Both the position numbers and the translations under genes were made by a program. The notes under the pieces are model-generated. The model was not told where the DNA came from, did not search any database, and was given only the letters and a program-made list of their open reading frames with translations. From NCBI GenBank assembly GCA_947625905.1, contig CANQQJ010000006.1, positions 41,200 to 105,199 on the forward strand: a stretch of DNA of 64,000 nt, given 5' to 3'. Shown piece by piece: positions 9,921 through 21,000 of this stretch. Source of the DNA: an uncultured Clostridia bacterium. Its GTDB lineage: Bacteria > Bacillota > Clostridia > Monoglobales > Monoglobaceae. Positions within the stretch are counted from its first letter, which is position 1, and the number at the start of each line of letters is the position of its first letter.

Positions 9921-11591
9921 TTAATCATTTGCGGAATCATATGACGCCTGGGCAAGCTCAAGTGCGCGGTCAACATCCATATTTTTAAGCTCCGATATGT
10001 AAGCGTCCCAGCCTTGATCTATATCCGAATTACCGGCCACGAACTGCGCCAGCTGCTCCGTGACATATGTTTTGATCGTAAGCATCAAATCACTGTATTC
10101 TTCAAGATCGCCGCTGTCGAAAACAAGATTGTCCATTGCCGAATCGTGGTTATCATCAAGCAGGTTCAAATCCCTTATCGCGTTTGCTTTCGCTATCTGT
10201 GAAATGTCATTTCCCGCGGTCGCTCCGGCCGCGATCTCATATCCGCGGAATCCGGGGCCCACATTGTCCCAGTGTGAATTTTGGATCGATCCCCACTGCA
10301 AAACAGGTTTGATTATAGGATCATAGCCGCAGAATTCGTATAAGCCTTTATCGTTCTCATCGGGCTCGACCCAATCCACGCCTTTTTCTCCCCACCTGTT
10401 CCAAATGGTCATCTCTTCGCTGCACATAAGGTCTCCGAGTCTGAATGCGGCCTCAGGGTTCTTGCAGCTCTTTGTTATAAAAAACATCGGCTCGGGAACC
10501 GTTTTTCTGTAAAGGTACGCGTATTTGTCGTCATATTTTTTAGGATTAACGGCAACAAAACCCGCTTGGCTCAAGGAAGTTGCCGGAACGCAGCTCGGGC
10601 TCGACCATGAGAACGAACCCACTCTGTTCGGCTCGGCGGCCAAAATCGACTTAAACTGTGTGGCGTCCATGGTAAAGCTTATAGGCGACAGCAGTCCTTT
10701 TTCACAAAGTCCGTTCAGGTACTTCAAGCCTTCCTTCCATTTGTCATCCATAAAGGCAAATGACAGCTTGCCGTCATTATTGACAAGGTAATCTCTGCCG
10801 GAATCAAACGATATAAACGCGTTCATAATGTCGTAAATCGCCATGTCTGCCTGTCTGTCAAGCAAAGGGATCTCGTCGCTCGCGTCGCCGTTGCCGTTCA
10901 TATCATTGTCCTTAAACGCCTGCAGCGCCGCCTCGTATTCGTCCAAGGTTTTGGGCACTTCCAAGCCTAACTGATCGAGCCACGGTTTATATATCCAAAG
11001 CAGTTCGTAAAACTCGTTGTGAATACTCTCGTTGTAGCGCGGTATGGTGTAAATATTTCCGTCCGCCGAGGTTATCGAGCTCAGAATATTTTTATCGGGC
11101 TTTGATTCGATCCCCTCTTTAAGGTATTTGCTCGAGTTCTCATAATATTGATTTAACGGAATGATCATACCGCTTTCGCCGAACGAAACAATTTGCTGAT
11201 TGCTCATTGAGCCGATAATAATATCGGGCAGATCGTCGCCGTTCGCGTTCATAAGCAGATTAAGCTTTGTAGACATATCCGCCGAAGGTATCAATTCAAA
11301 CTCAAGATCCATATTGCCGTATTCCTCAAGCTTTTTTGTGTACTTGTTCGTGTCAAAATCCTCGACCAAAGAATCCTGCGCCATTATGATCTTAAGCGTA
11401 ACCGGCTCTTTGCAGATCGGGACCTCTCCCGGCGGGTTTAAATTTGTGTCAGCCTGATACCGGACCTCTTCTGTTTTTTCGCCGACCGTATTGCCGCATC
11501 CGGCAAAAACTATTGCCGCCGATAAAACAACGGCTGTTATTACGAAAAATTTCATGCCTCTTCTTTTTGTTTTTTTAAACACATAAATCAT
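9921..11591 (-). CDS. extracellular solute-binding lipoprotein (LplA type)
   Basis: Lipobox VIFAGCGN; DLPDIIIGSMSNQQIVSFGESGMIIPLNQYY; next to the two permeases. Start uncertain (11591, 11582 or 11555). Confidence 0.92.
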   Translation of the reverse strand: MIYVFKKTKRRGMKFFVITAVVLSAAIVFAGCGNTVGEKTEEVRYQADTNLNPPGEVPICKEPVTLKIIMAQDSLVEDFDTNKYTKKLEEYGNMDLEFELIPSADMSTKLNLLMNANGDDLPDIIIGSMSNQQIVSFGESGMIIPLNQYYENSSKYLKEGIESKPDKNILSSITSADGNIYTIPRYNESIHNEFYELLWIYKPWLDQLGLEVPKTLDEYEAALQAFKDNDMNGNGDASDEIPLLDRQADMAIYDIMNAFISFDSGRDYLVNNDGKLSFAFMDDKWKEGLKYLNGLCEKGLLSPISFTMDATQFKSILAAEPNRVGSFSWSSPSCVPATSLSQAGFVAVNPKKYDDKYAYLYRKTVPEPMFFITKSCKNPEAAFRLGDLMCSEEMTIWNRWGEKGVDWVEPDENDKGLYEFCGYDPIIKPVLQWGSIQNSHWDNVGPGFRGYEIAAGATAGNDISQIAKANAIRDLNLLDDNHDSAMDNLVFDSGDLEEYSDLMLTIKTYVTEQLAQFVAGNSDIDQGWDAYISELKNMDVDRALELAQASYDSAND

Positions 11592-11834
11592 CCTTTCGAT
11601 TTTGGGTTATATTTTCGACTTGGTTTTATTGACGAATCTGTTTCCGCAAAACGCGCTTTTATTTTTGACTTATTCTATCATGCCGTTCTCTTTGTTTTCA
11701 AGAGGAATATTCGATTTATGCAATGACTTATGCGCCCGTTTCCGCAGATCCTCTCTTTTCTTTATATACAAATCCGTATTTGAGCGCATTTTTCACAATT
11801 GCGCTTATTTGCGGGCCGCATCCGTATGCTGATT

Positions 11835-13970
11835 TTATTCGGTTTTTTGGTTGCTTTTTCTGTACTCGGTCGGTGATACGCCGAATTCCTTTTTAAAGCT
11901 CTTAAGCATTGTGTTGGACGAATCAAATCCCGACTGCGCCGCTATATCTTTGATCGGGGTCTTTGTATATTTCAGCAGCTGCACAACATGATTCAGCCTG
12001 AGCTTTTTCAAATAAATCGAAAATGTATATCCGGTCAGTTTTTTGACGGTATTTGTAATGACCTTTGCCGTTAATCCGAATTCTTCCGAAACATCCGTCA
12101 AGTAAAACAGAGGCTCTTGATAATGATCGTTAATAAATTTCACGATCTCTATATCTGTCTGCTTATCATCGCGTCCGTTGTTCATATAATCACACAAATT
12201 TTCTATATACCGAGTAACAACAAACGCGTTCTCGGTAATACCGTTTTTGCCGCTAAACATCGGAAGAGGCTCCGGAAAGCCGGTGTCAATAACAATACCG
12301 TTTATAACTCCTATCTGGTAATAAAACAAATTCGCGATATCGTCATCCGTTCCGACATCAGTGCCGAGAGCGTACCATTGCTTGTAAATAAGTCTGTTTG
12401 CTTCAAATGAGTTGCCGCTTTTTAACATCTCATGCAATAATTTGCTTTCGGCAAAGTAGTCCTTCATATAATTTTTACCGCTTCTGATCGGCTTGTTTAC
12501 GTCAAATGTCAAGATCATAAACGGTTCGGCATATCTTATTAATTCGCATAGCCTTTCAAAGACGTCCGCGCTTTTTTTCAGAAAATCAAATCTTGTGCTC
12601 ATAACGCCTTTGATGCCGATATTATCCTCTTTCATGAGCTCGCAGGCCGTTTTATTGAGCCACTCCTTATCCGCTTGGCCTTCATTGATGAGCGCGACCT
12701 CGGTATATGGGTCTATAGGCATGATCTTGTATTCCGAGCCGAATTTTTCATCTAATTTGGCGTTGAATATTTGTTCCCAATTTATTGTGTCGCTTTTCAC
12801 CATCAGCATTGCGCCCTCGATAAATTTTCCGTCGGAAAGTCTGATATATCTGTCTGTTTCATCCGCGTCCAAATCGCTGAACAGCAGCTTAAACATCATA
12901 TTATCTAAAACATATTCCTCCGTCTGTGAAAAATTGTCTTTAAGGTTCAGAACATAATCTCTGATAAAATCGTATTCGTTTTTTCCCTGTCCCGCTTCGC
13001 TTCCCGTCAAAAACTTCACAAGATTTTTAACGGGCCGTCCGTTTTTGTAGGCAAAAAATACCGACATTATAAGTCCGAGCAGCAGGAACAGCGCCGCGTA
13101 TATCAGCAGCATATTTATCGTTTTTGACAGTCTGTTTGAGTAGAATTCTTTTGAAATGGTCACATCTGCTTTAATATTTCCGCTTGAGGTTTCCTTGGAT
13201 ATATTAGGTTCGGCCCCGCCGCCGTTTTCCATATTATTGACCGTAATGATTTTTTCGTTTTTGTTATTCAACAACTCCACGCGTCCGTTTTCCTCGATCT
13301 GGTTAAGGCCGAGCAGGGACATGATCTTAGCCGTGTCATAAACCGACAGCATGACCGCCTTGTTATTTCCGCTGTCTGAAACAGTGTACGCGAATATCAT
13401 ACTGTAATCGCGTTTTTTGGAAATATCCCGAAATTTCAAGCCGGACAAAAACTCTCCGTAATACTTGTCGGAAAACAGAAGGCGTCTCATATCATCGTAA
13501 GAGAGACCCTCAAACTCAAAAGTATTATTATAAAAAACGTCCATGTTGTAGAATAATCCGTATTTTGACAACACAACATCGTTGCTCGAAAAGAAAACAA
13601 AAACATTTTCACAGAGGCTTGAAGAAATGAGCATATTTCTGTAGTCCTTCTGCAAAAGAACAAGATTCGGATAATCGCTTGTCTCGGGTTCGCCCGACAA
13701 ATTCAGCAGCGTATTATATTCCTTGATCGTTTTTAACGCGTCAGGCATTGTATACAATGCATTCATGTCGTTCTGGAGTTGATTTAGCCCGTTTTCAATC
13801 GAAAGCTCGGTATCCGATATGGCTGCATTTTTAACCTCGTGGTATACTTCGGTATACACGGGTATAGTGACTACCAGCAGGATAGCGACCAAGCAAAGAT
13901 AGGTTTCGAGCCAGTGCACAAACAATTTGTTTCTTTTTAAATAAAATCTTTTAAATTTCACTTTTCTCAA
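11835..13970 (-). CDS. membrane-anchored AraC-family transcriptional regulator (YesN/Cache-AraC type)
   Basis: Two TM helices flanking an extracytoplasmic region; C-terminal AraC HTH (IKDIAAQSGFDSSNTMLKSFKKEFGVSPTEYRK). The listed ORF reaches 14093; start placed near LRKVKFKRFYLKRNK (TTG 13970 or GTG ~13961) downstream of GAAAGGAA. Exact start uncertain. Confidence 0.85.
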   Translation of the reverse strand: MRKVKFKRFYLKRNKLFVHWLETYLCLVAILLVVTIPVYTEVYHEVKNAAISDTELSIENGLNQLQNDMNALYTMPDALKTIKEYNTLLNLSGEPETSDYPNLVLLQKDYRNMLISSSLCENVFVFFSSNDVVLSKYGLFYNMDVFYNNTFEFEGLSYDDMRRLLFSDKYYGEFLSGLKFRDISKKRDYSMIFAYTVSDSGNNKAVMLSVYDTAKIMSLLGLNQIEENGRVELLNNKNEKIITVNNMENGGGAEPNISKETSSGNIKADVTISKEFYSNRLSKTINMLLIYAALFLLLGLIMSVFFAYKNGRPVKNLVKFLTGSEAGQGKNEYDFIRDYVLNLKDNFSQTEEYVLDNMMFKLLFSDLDADETDRYIRLSDGKFIEGAMLMVKSDTINWEQIFNAKLDEKFGSEYKIMPIDPYTEVALINEGQADKEWLNKTACELMKEDNIGIKGVMSTRFDFLKKSADVFERLCELIRYAEPFMILTFDVNKPIRSGKNYMKDYFAESKLLHEMLKSGNSFEANRLIYKQWYALGTDVGTDDDIANLFYYQIGVINGIVIDTGFPEPLPMFSGKNGITENAFVVTRYIENLCDYMNNGRDDKQTDIEIVKFINDHYQEPLFYLTDVSEEFGLTAKVITNTVKKLTGYTFSIYLKKLRLNHVVQLLKYTKTPIKDIAAQSGFDSSNTMLKSFKKEFGVSPTEYRKSNQKTE

Positions 13971-14172
13971 ATTTCCTTTCTCAAAAAGTAAGTATAGAAT
14001 ATGTGAAAAACGGCCTAATGACCTCCCTTTGCATATTGTGATCCACGATCCGAATTTAATTTCGGAATCATTTATGTACGAGAAGATCCGCAAAACCGCA
14101 AAGGGTAGGTCATTAATTTTATCCGTGTTTCGTTAAAGCTCGGGCAAAGCTTACCTTCCGCTTTAACTCATA

Positions 14173-17100
14173 TTACTTCAATGCATTTAAAAGTTTAACA
14201 ATTACTGTCGCCGCTTCGGCTCTTGTCAAATCGTCATCGGGATTAAAACGGTTATCAAAGCCTTCGATCAGCGAGAGCCGCCTCATATCGATCACCGCCG
14301 TTTTTGCGTAATCAGAGACATCCTCCATATCATCAAATTCGACTGCATCATTTCGAGGGATCTCGCCGACCTCGGGCATCCTGTCTATCAAGACCGCCAT
14401 ATCCTGCCTCAAAATATTTTCGCCGACGCCGAAGATATCATCTTCTATTCCGATAACTATTCCCAGTTCCTTTGCGGTCATTACATAAGGCCGGTACCAA
14501 GCGTTATTCTCAACATCCTTAAAGGTGCTTTCCTCAGCTATCAAGTCCTTATTAAGGGCAAGCAGAAGCATTTTCAAAAATTCCTCTCTGGTTATCCGAT
14601 TATCGGGATAGAATCTCCCGTCGCCGCCGCCTGACACAACGCCCAAAGCGGTCAGCTGCTCCACGACATCATAATACCAGCTTCCCGGTTCGACATCGGA
14701 ATAACTTTGATCAGTAGAAGCGATCGGTTCGGCTGCACCCGAAGGCTCGGGTGAAGCAGAAGGCGCGTCCGACGGGGTATCGGTCGGAGCCGCCGCGGCC
14801 GGACTTCCGAAAGAAGACGCGCTTCCTCCGCCTCCGCCGCCGAACGAGCCGATATTTCCGCCCGTTCCGCTGCTGCGATCCCCGCTTCCCTTGCCGCCGG
14901 AATCGGCTGTGGGACCCGGCTCATCCTCAACATCAAGTATGGGCTCACCGCCGAAATAGAAATAACCGCCCTGTTTGCCGCATTCCACGGTGCTGCCGCT
15001 CTCGGAATCGTAAACCGATTTTGCTCCGTCGGCGTATATCGTCAGGCCTTTCAGATCATCGTCGGTAATTGAAGACGAGGCAATGCTGATATCCGCGCCC
15101 GACTTCTTCCAGGCGATACATGGGATCTCTTTATCAGACTTGATCAAATACTTATTTTTAAGCTTGCTGCTTGTCAAATAACTTCCGTCCATCATGAATA
15201 CCGAAACTATCTTATCGTTTGCGTCCTTTTGAACAAGCAGCGTGGCGGCGTCGGTTTTGAATTCGCCGAGATCAACATCCTGTTTCCGAGACTCATCGTT
15301 TATATGGTAGTAGTAATATGTATTCGGAATGTTTGTCTCGCTGCTCGTCACGCGGAAGTATGCCGCGTTTACCAAATCGGGATCCAGTCCCGTTTCAATA
15401 ACGCCTGTTTCGATTTGGATATCTTCCCCGGCCTTCATCGGCAGCAGCACGGTGGTGAAGCGTCCCGTTCCCTCTTTTGTTTTTAAATACATGGCCTTTT
15501 GGCTGTCAATTATTTGTCCCGATTTTTCGGAGTAACGCGTGTCAACGAACCGCACATCGTCAATTTCATCATGTTCGATCGGCACGACCTTGACATTCGC
15601 ATCGGGAAAATTGCTGCGTAAAATGTTGTTCTCGACCGCCTCCATATTTGAGCCTGGATACATATGCCAGTGCTGAGCAAACAAATTCTCTTGTTCGGGA
15701 TCTGTCGGGATGTGATAGTCCGTAACTATCCAAAAGCCTTGATCCCGCAAGAAGAGCACGCTTCGCTGAGAAAGCCGTGTCGTGGTATATTGCTCGGTTG
15801 CATACTCAATGTAATCATATTGTTTGTTTGACTCAAACGCCCGCTCTATTCCCGGGCCCCTCGCCAGAGTATCATATGAAGATGTGGTACCGTCGGTCAG
15901 CCAGTCCTCAATATCGTTTACGGTAACAAGATTGTGCTGAACGGGAGATTTCATATAATTGTTCGAATCTCCTGTCAGCAGAGAGCCGTAGCCCTGATCG
16001 CTCAACAGGCATTTTCCGTACGCGAACATAACCAGAGACAGCGCGTCCTTATGGTAGTGCGAGGCGTTGGTCGTCACATTGTTTGTTATGGCAAGCTGCA
16101 GCGCGTTTTCGTCCCAGGAGGATCTCATGTATGTCCTCATTCCGACGGGATAATGCGTTGTCGGATTATCGGGCATACGTCCGCTTGCGCCGTTTGTCGC
16201 CAGATATTCGAGGGCGGAATTATCAAATAAGCCGTAATTCCACCACTTTGAATATGTGCTCGCATATGATGTATACGTATCATAACCGTCTCCGAGGTTA
16301 AAGCCGCCGACCGGGCCTTTTGAGTATACCAACGTCATGATCGTGTCATACACAGATTGGTAGAGCTCGTCGTCAAACGGGATCTCTTCGCCGGTGTCCT
16401 TTGCCGTGTCAAGCGGAGTTGCGTATGTGCCGAGGATCGTTTTGATATAGTTCATCGAAAGCTCAATGCACATGCCGTCCGCATAGGTTCCGCCGCCGAG
16501 CATACGCGTGTATTCGGATCTAACGCGCTTGAGCCACTCGTCATGCACCTTAAGTTCGGGGAAGCGGGCTATAGTGTCATATACCGAGCCAGCGGCGTAG
16601 GTCGCATAGTTATTTGTGCCGGTTCCGAAATAGCTGTTTACCTGCCATCGTGAAAGCATCCAGCAATGCTTAAGCATAGCGGTAAATCTGTTCGGCGTCA
16701 TATATTCGCTGGTTATACATCTGTACATATTTTCAGACAGGGAGATTACGTGATTCGACATATCAAGCGAATTCATAACGTCTGTCGAGAGGCCGATGCC
16801 GTTTATCAGCGCCATAATATGTCTTATATAGTTATAAGCGTATCTCTCGTCGCCGCTGTAGGCAAACGACTTTGCGAGCTTGTCTGGTTCTTCGTCTCTG
16901 TGATAGCCGCACACCTTGCCCTTTACGCCCTCAACGCTTGATGTCACATAGTCCCAGGCTTCCATGTCATTGCAGGAAAACCAAAGCTGGTCAGTGAAGG
17001 TATCCCAGCAAACGGTGTTTTCATCCCATGACGAATCTTTAAACCAGTGCAGACTGATCTCTTTTTTGCCGTTCGGCGAGTTGTTTCGGCACCGCAGTTC

Positions 17101-18036
17101 GATCTTCGCTGATGTAATGGTATCGGTCGCAGCAAGCTCGCTGATATCAAACGCTATATGAGCGCGCATGGTGGTATCATCATAGTTCATGTAGGTCCCG
17201 TGCTCTTGTATTCTTATCGTGTCCTCGGAGCCGTAGTTCTCCGCAGACTTATCGCCCGCAATGATCTCAGCGTCCTTTACCGCTTCAAACTCTCTTTCGA
17301 CTCCGTTTACGATCGCTCTCAGCACCGGCCTGTCTGACTTGATGCTGCTCTCGCGCGAGCATATTTCGGCAGTGGTATAGTACTTATCTACGGACGAGAC
17401 CATTACATTAAACAGCGGATATGATCCCTTGGCTTCATTCAGGAGCTGACGCACGTCCACACTCGCTGTTTTCCAGTCGTTTCCCGTCATATAGAACCCG
17501 ATTTCGTCGCCGCTCAAAAATCCGTTCGGGTACAAATTTCTCGCCATGGATTCCAAATATATCTTTCCCTTTGAAGGGAAGCTTGTGATATCCGCGTTTG
17601 ATACCCTTTGATCCTTCATGCCCTTATAATAGTTTAAGAGCTCCTCTTTCGCCAGAAGGTAATCGCCGTTCTTCGCCGCGCTCTCAACGCCCGCCATTCC
17701 CGGATACTCCGAATAGCGGAAATACGGAGCGACGCTCCAGACGTTATCCTCAGAGTTCCACACGCCGAAAAATTCTTCATCGCTGATATACATCGGATCA
17801 TCATAGATCGGATAGTGGTAATAATCAAACGTGCCGTCATCCTGCCATGGCGATTCATAGTAAAATATCGGATCGTCCGTAGGCATATTTATATTACGGT
17901 TTGTCGCCCCGGGCCGGTAGCCCGCGTATACCGTGACGGGCGTCAGCATTGTCTTAGACAATGCCAACGCAAAAATGACAGCGCCGAACGCAATAATGAT
18001 CTTGTTCTTTATGCCGGACACTCGTTCATCCATCAT
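14173..18036 (-). CDS. secreted heparinase II/III-family polysaccharide lyase with CBM96/DNRLRE-like module and C-terminal SLH domains
   Basis: Signal peptide after MMDERVSGIKNKIIIAFGAVIFALA; DNRLRE-like AENYGSEDTIRIQEHG...FDISELAATDTITSAKIELRC; NNVTTNASHYHKDALSLVMFAYGKCLLSDQGYG catalytic-type motif; C-terminal SLH repeats (DVEPGSWYYDVVEQL...RITREEFLKMLLLAL...). Start at the ATG after AAGGAGGATATA. Confidence 0.85.
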   Translation of the reverse strand: MMDERVSGIKNKIIIAFGAVIFALALSKTMLTPVTVYAGYRPGATNRNINMPTDDPIFYYESPWQDDGTFDYYHYPIYDDPMYISDEEFFGVWNSEDNVWSVAPYFRYSEYPGMAGVESAAKNGDYLLAKEELLNYYKGMKDQRVSNADITSFPSKGKIYLESMARNLYPNGFLSGDEIGFYMTGNDWKTASVDVRQLLNEAKGSYPLFNVMVSSVDKYYTTAEICSRESSIKSDRPVLRAIVNGVEREFEAVKDAEIIAGDKSAENYGSEDTIRIQEHGTYMNYDDTTMRAHIAFDISELAATDTITSAKIELRCRNNSPNGKKEISLHWFKDSSWDENTVCWDTFTDQLWFSCNDMEAWDYVTSSVEGVKGKVCGYHRDEEPDKLAKSFAYSGDERYAYNYIRHIMALINGIGLSTDVMNSLDMSNHVISLSENMYRCITSEYMTPNRFTAMLKHCWMLSRWQVNSYFGTGTNNYATYAAGSVYDTIARFPELKVHDEWLKRVRSEYTRMLGGGTYADGMCIELSMNYIKTILGTYATPLDTAKDTGEEIPFDDELYQSVYDTIMTLVYSKGPVGGFNLGDGYDTYTSYASTYSKWWNYGLFDNSALEYLATNGASGRMPDNPTTHYPVGMRTYMRSSWDENALQLAITNNVTTNASHYHKDALSLVMFAYGKCLLSDQGYGSLLTGDSNNYMKSPVQHNLVTVNDIEDWLTDGTTSSYDTLARGPGIERAFESNKQYDYIEYATEQYTTTRLSQRSVLFLRDQGFWIVTDYHIPTDPEQENLFAQHWHMYPGSNMEAVENNILRSNFPDANVKVVPIEHDEIDDVRFVDTRYSEKSGQIIDSQKAMYLKTKEGTGRFTTVLLPMKAGEDIQIETGVIETGLDPDLVNAAYFRVTSSETNIPNTYYYYHINDESRKQDVDLGEFKTDAATLLVQKDANDKIVSVFMMDGSYLTSSKLKNKYLIKSDKEIPCIAWKKSGADISIASSSITDDDLKGLTIYADGAKSVYDSESGSTVECGKQGGYFYFGGEPILDVEDEPGPTADSGGKGSGDRSSGTGGNIGSFGGGGGGSASSFGSPAAAAPTDTPSDAPSASPEPSGAAEPIASTDQSYSDVEPGSWYYDVVEQLTALGVVSGGGDGRFYPDNRITREEFLKMLLLALNKDLIAEESTFKDVENNAWYRPYVMTAKELGIVIGIEDDIFGVGENILRQDMAVLIDRMPEVGEIPRNDAVEFDDMEDVSDYAKTAVIDMRRLSLIEGFDNRFNPDDDLTRAEAATVIVKLLNALK

Positions 18037-18097
18037 TATATCCTCCTTTATTACTCCGTTATTATCTTTCATCCTTGCGATATCAGCTCGAAATCTG

Positions 18098-21000
18098 TTA
18101 ATTCTCCGCATCGGCATTTTCGGTATTTTCGACGCTCTCGTCGTTCAACGTCCGCAAAAAGGTCATCAATGACGCGTTGAACTGAGCCGACTCGGCTCTT
18201 GTCAACATCGCTTGCGGTTCAAAAAATCCGTCCGAACCCTGTAATAAGCCGAGCTTTTTCATCATGTAGACCGACTCGTACGCGAAAGTTGAAATTTCAC
18301 TATCATCCTTAAACAATGCTGTGTCCTCGTTTTGAGCTTCAATTCCGGCGGAATTCAGCATGCGCGCCGCCATAACGGCGATGTCCTGCCTTATTATATT
18401 GGTTCCGACACCGAATTCGGTTTCGCTGACACCTTTTACTATGCCGAGCTCCGCGGCGGTCAATACGTAAGGCGCGTACCATTCATTTTCGACCACATCG
18501 GAGAATATATTATCTGCGGATACAAGGTCCGTGTCTGTTGCCAAGATCAGCATTTTGACAAATTCTTCCCTGGTTACGGGAGCTTCCGGATTAAATCTTC
18601 CCGTTCCGTCGCCGTTTACAACACCGCTCAGCGACAGCGTCTCTACAGCGTCATAATACCACGCATCGGCCGGCACATCAATGTAGCGTATTCCCGGCTG
18701 CCTGCCCGGCGCCGCGGTCGGTTCGGCTCCAAACACGGTTCCGGGCTCCACGCTTCCGATAAATCCGCCGTTAGACGAATTTTCGCTGCCGCTTATTCCG
18801 CCGTATCCGCCGCCGAATCCGCTTCCTCCTCCGCCGCCGACAACGGCGGGGCCGTTCGAGCCGGATGTGCCTTCAACATAGACCTTAAACGTCTTAACCA
18901 GCCCCGTTCCTTCGGCTGTCACGGTAAGGGTGACAGTTGTGCTTTTTGCGGGGCGAGTGACTCTTCCGTCCGGAGAGATTATTTCGGGATTCGACGATGT
19001 CCATTTTAACTTGGTTCCGTTGGCCCCAGTATCGGGAAGCGTGATATCCGAACCTGATGTCGCCTCGTCAACCGTCAGGCTTTCAAGGTCGATTTCCGCC
19101 TTAGTCTCTTCGTCCGCGTTCAGATAAACTTTTATCTCACCTATCTTTACCGATTCCGCATTGCATTTGTCGATCGTAAATCGGATGCAGCGCGCGGATC
19201 GGATCGAATCGGGCTTTATAAGCCTTGAGAACTCATCCGTTATGCTTCCGCTCTTGAGTTCGTTCCAGTTGACATTATCATCCGAGATCTCGATCTTGTA
19301 ATCCTTTATTCCCGACGACGGCTCGTGAATATATATCGCGTTGAAAAATGTCTTGGCGCCAAAATCCAAAACGATATTTTGTTCGCGCAGTCTTGTGCTT
19401 GTAACTTCATACAGCGAGTTTATGTCGTTGTCGTTTACGTTTTCTTTCGGATAGGAGAGCGACTCAAGCGCGCTGCCGCTTACGGCGGCCTTCGGCGCGA
19501 TATTTTTTGACTCGTCGCAGTCCACGGCTATCGTCATATCGCGCGACACGGATATCTCCGGATAGGCCGCGTCGGATACAGTGAGCGTTAATGTGGCAAA
19601 ATCGAGTAATTCGGGCCGTGTCACAACACCGGTGTCCGTGATCAGCGAAGCGCTGCTCGTGCTCCATTTTGCATTTGCTTCGGTTATTGTATCGGTACTT
19701 AGCTCAACATCCGCGTTGACATATCTGTTCTTTAAGCTTTCGAAATAATCAATGTTATCAATGTTTATCATGAGCATTGAATACGCGTCCGCTTCAATTT
19801 TGACCGATGCGTTTATTGAGCTGTTTGTCAGCGCGTAACCCGCGAAATCATCTGCGTCGTTCAAGACTCGTATATAGTCGCAGACGAGCTCTCCGTTCAG
19901 CCATATCGCCGCGCGGCCTTTTTCGGGGATCATTTGCACCTTGATCTCAACGCTGTCGCCGCTGCTCAGCGGATATTTTTTCCTTTGAGAAGCGTAGTAT
20001 TCAAAATATACTCCATCCTCGGCGGCAACAATATCCAGCGCAGACTTACCATCGGAATCGATCAAGCTGATCGTTCCGGTTTCACCGCTCTTTTCAAATG
20101 TCAGAATGCTGAGGGATGATCCGGTCATTTTGATATTGCTGTAATCTCCGACGTTAATCGGGTCCTTATCGGACATCAGCTGCTTTGTATCGCTCAGGAT
20201 CTCATAAGGTGTGCGCCGTTTAAGCGTTAAATTATACTCCTTGGATATGCCGCTTTTTGAGGCCGTGATAGTAACGGGAGTATCCTGTGTCAAAAGCGCG
20301 CTTGGGTTGATCTTTCCGTCGTTTCCGATAAGGCTTGTGTTTGACGACGACCATACAATACCGTCAATGCTCGGCAGATCCAGATCATATCGGATGTCGT
20401 CGTAAGGCTGACAGGTTATCAATCCGATGGTGTTGATCTCATACTTGGCAAGCTCCTCGTCATTGAGCGCGGCGCGTATCGTCAGATGAAAATCCTTGCG
20501 CACGATCGGCGGCAGCTCTGAATCTGGATCCGATATATATGCCGACAGAGTCGCTTCCGTGGGCGTTTCCTTATGGAACACTTCGCGGGTCTGCAAATCT
20601 ATCTGATCCGTGTCCGCTGTCCAGATCACGTCATATTTGTCATTCAGCTTTTTGGGCAGTGCCTTTATAAATCCCGACAAGCTATCGGGCTCCGATGTTA
20701 TCATATCCATCGTGATCCCGTCCGCCGCGCCGCACACCGAATTCTGCGCTGCAATTTCCTCATGCTCGATCTCAACGATCTTTGCGCCTTTAACGGTAAC
20801 GCTGTCACCGTTGACATTGCTTTCATTCAGTCCAATCCTTACAGAATTGAACATATACTCGTCGGAATTCGGTATAGTGTTGCAGAACGGATATGCGATA
20901 TTGTTGAGCAGCGTGTCGCCGTCATACACCCATATCTGCCTGTTAATTGTGTCGATTCGCAGAGTTAATTTTCTCAAAGTTCCGATATCGCTCGCTATCG

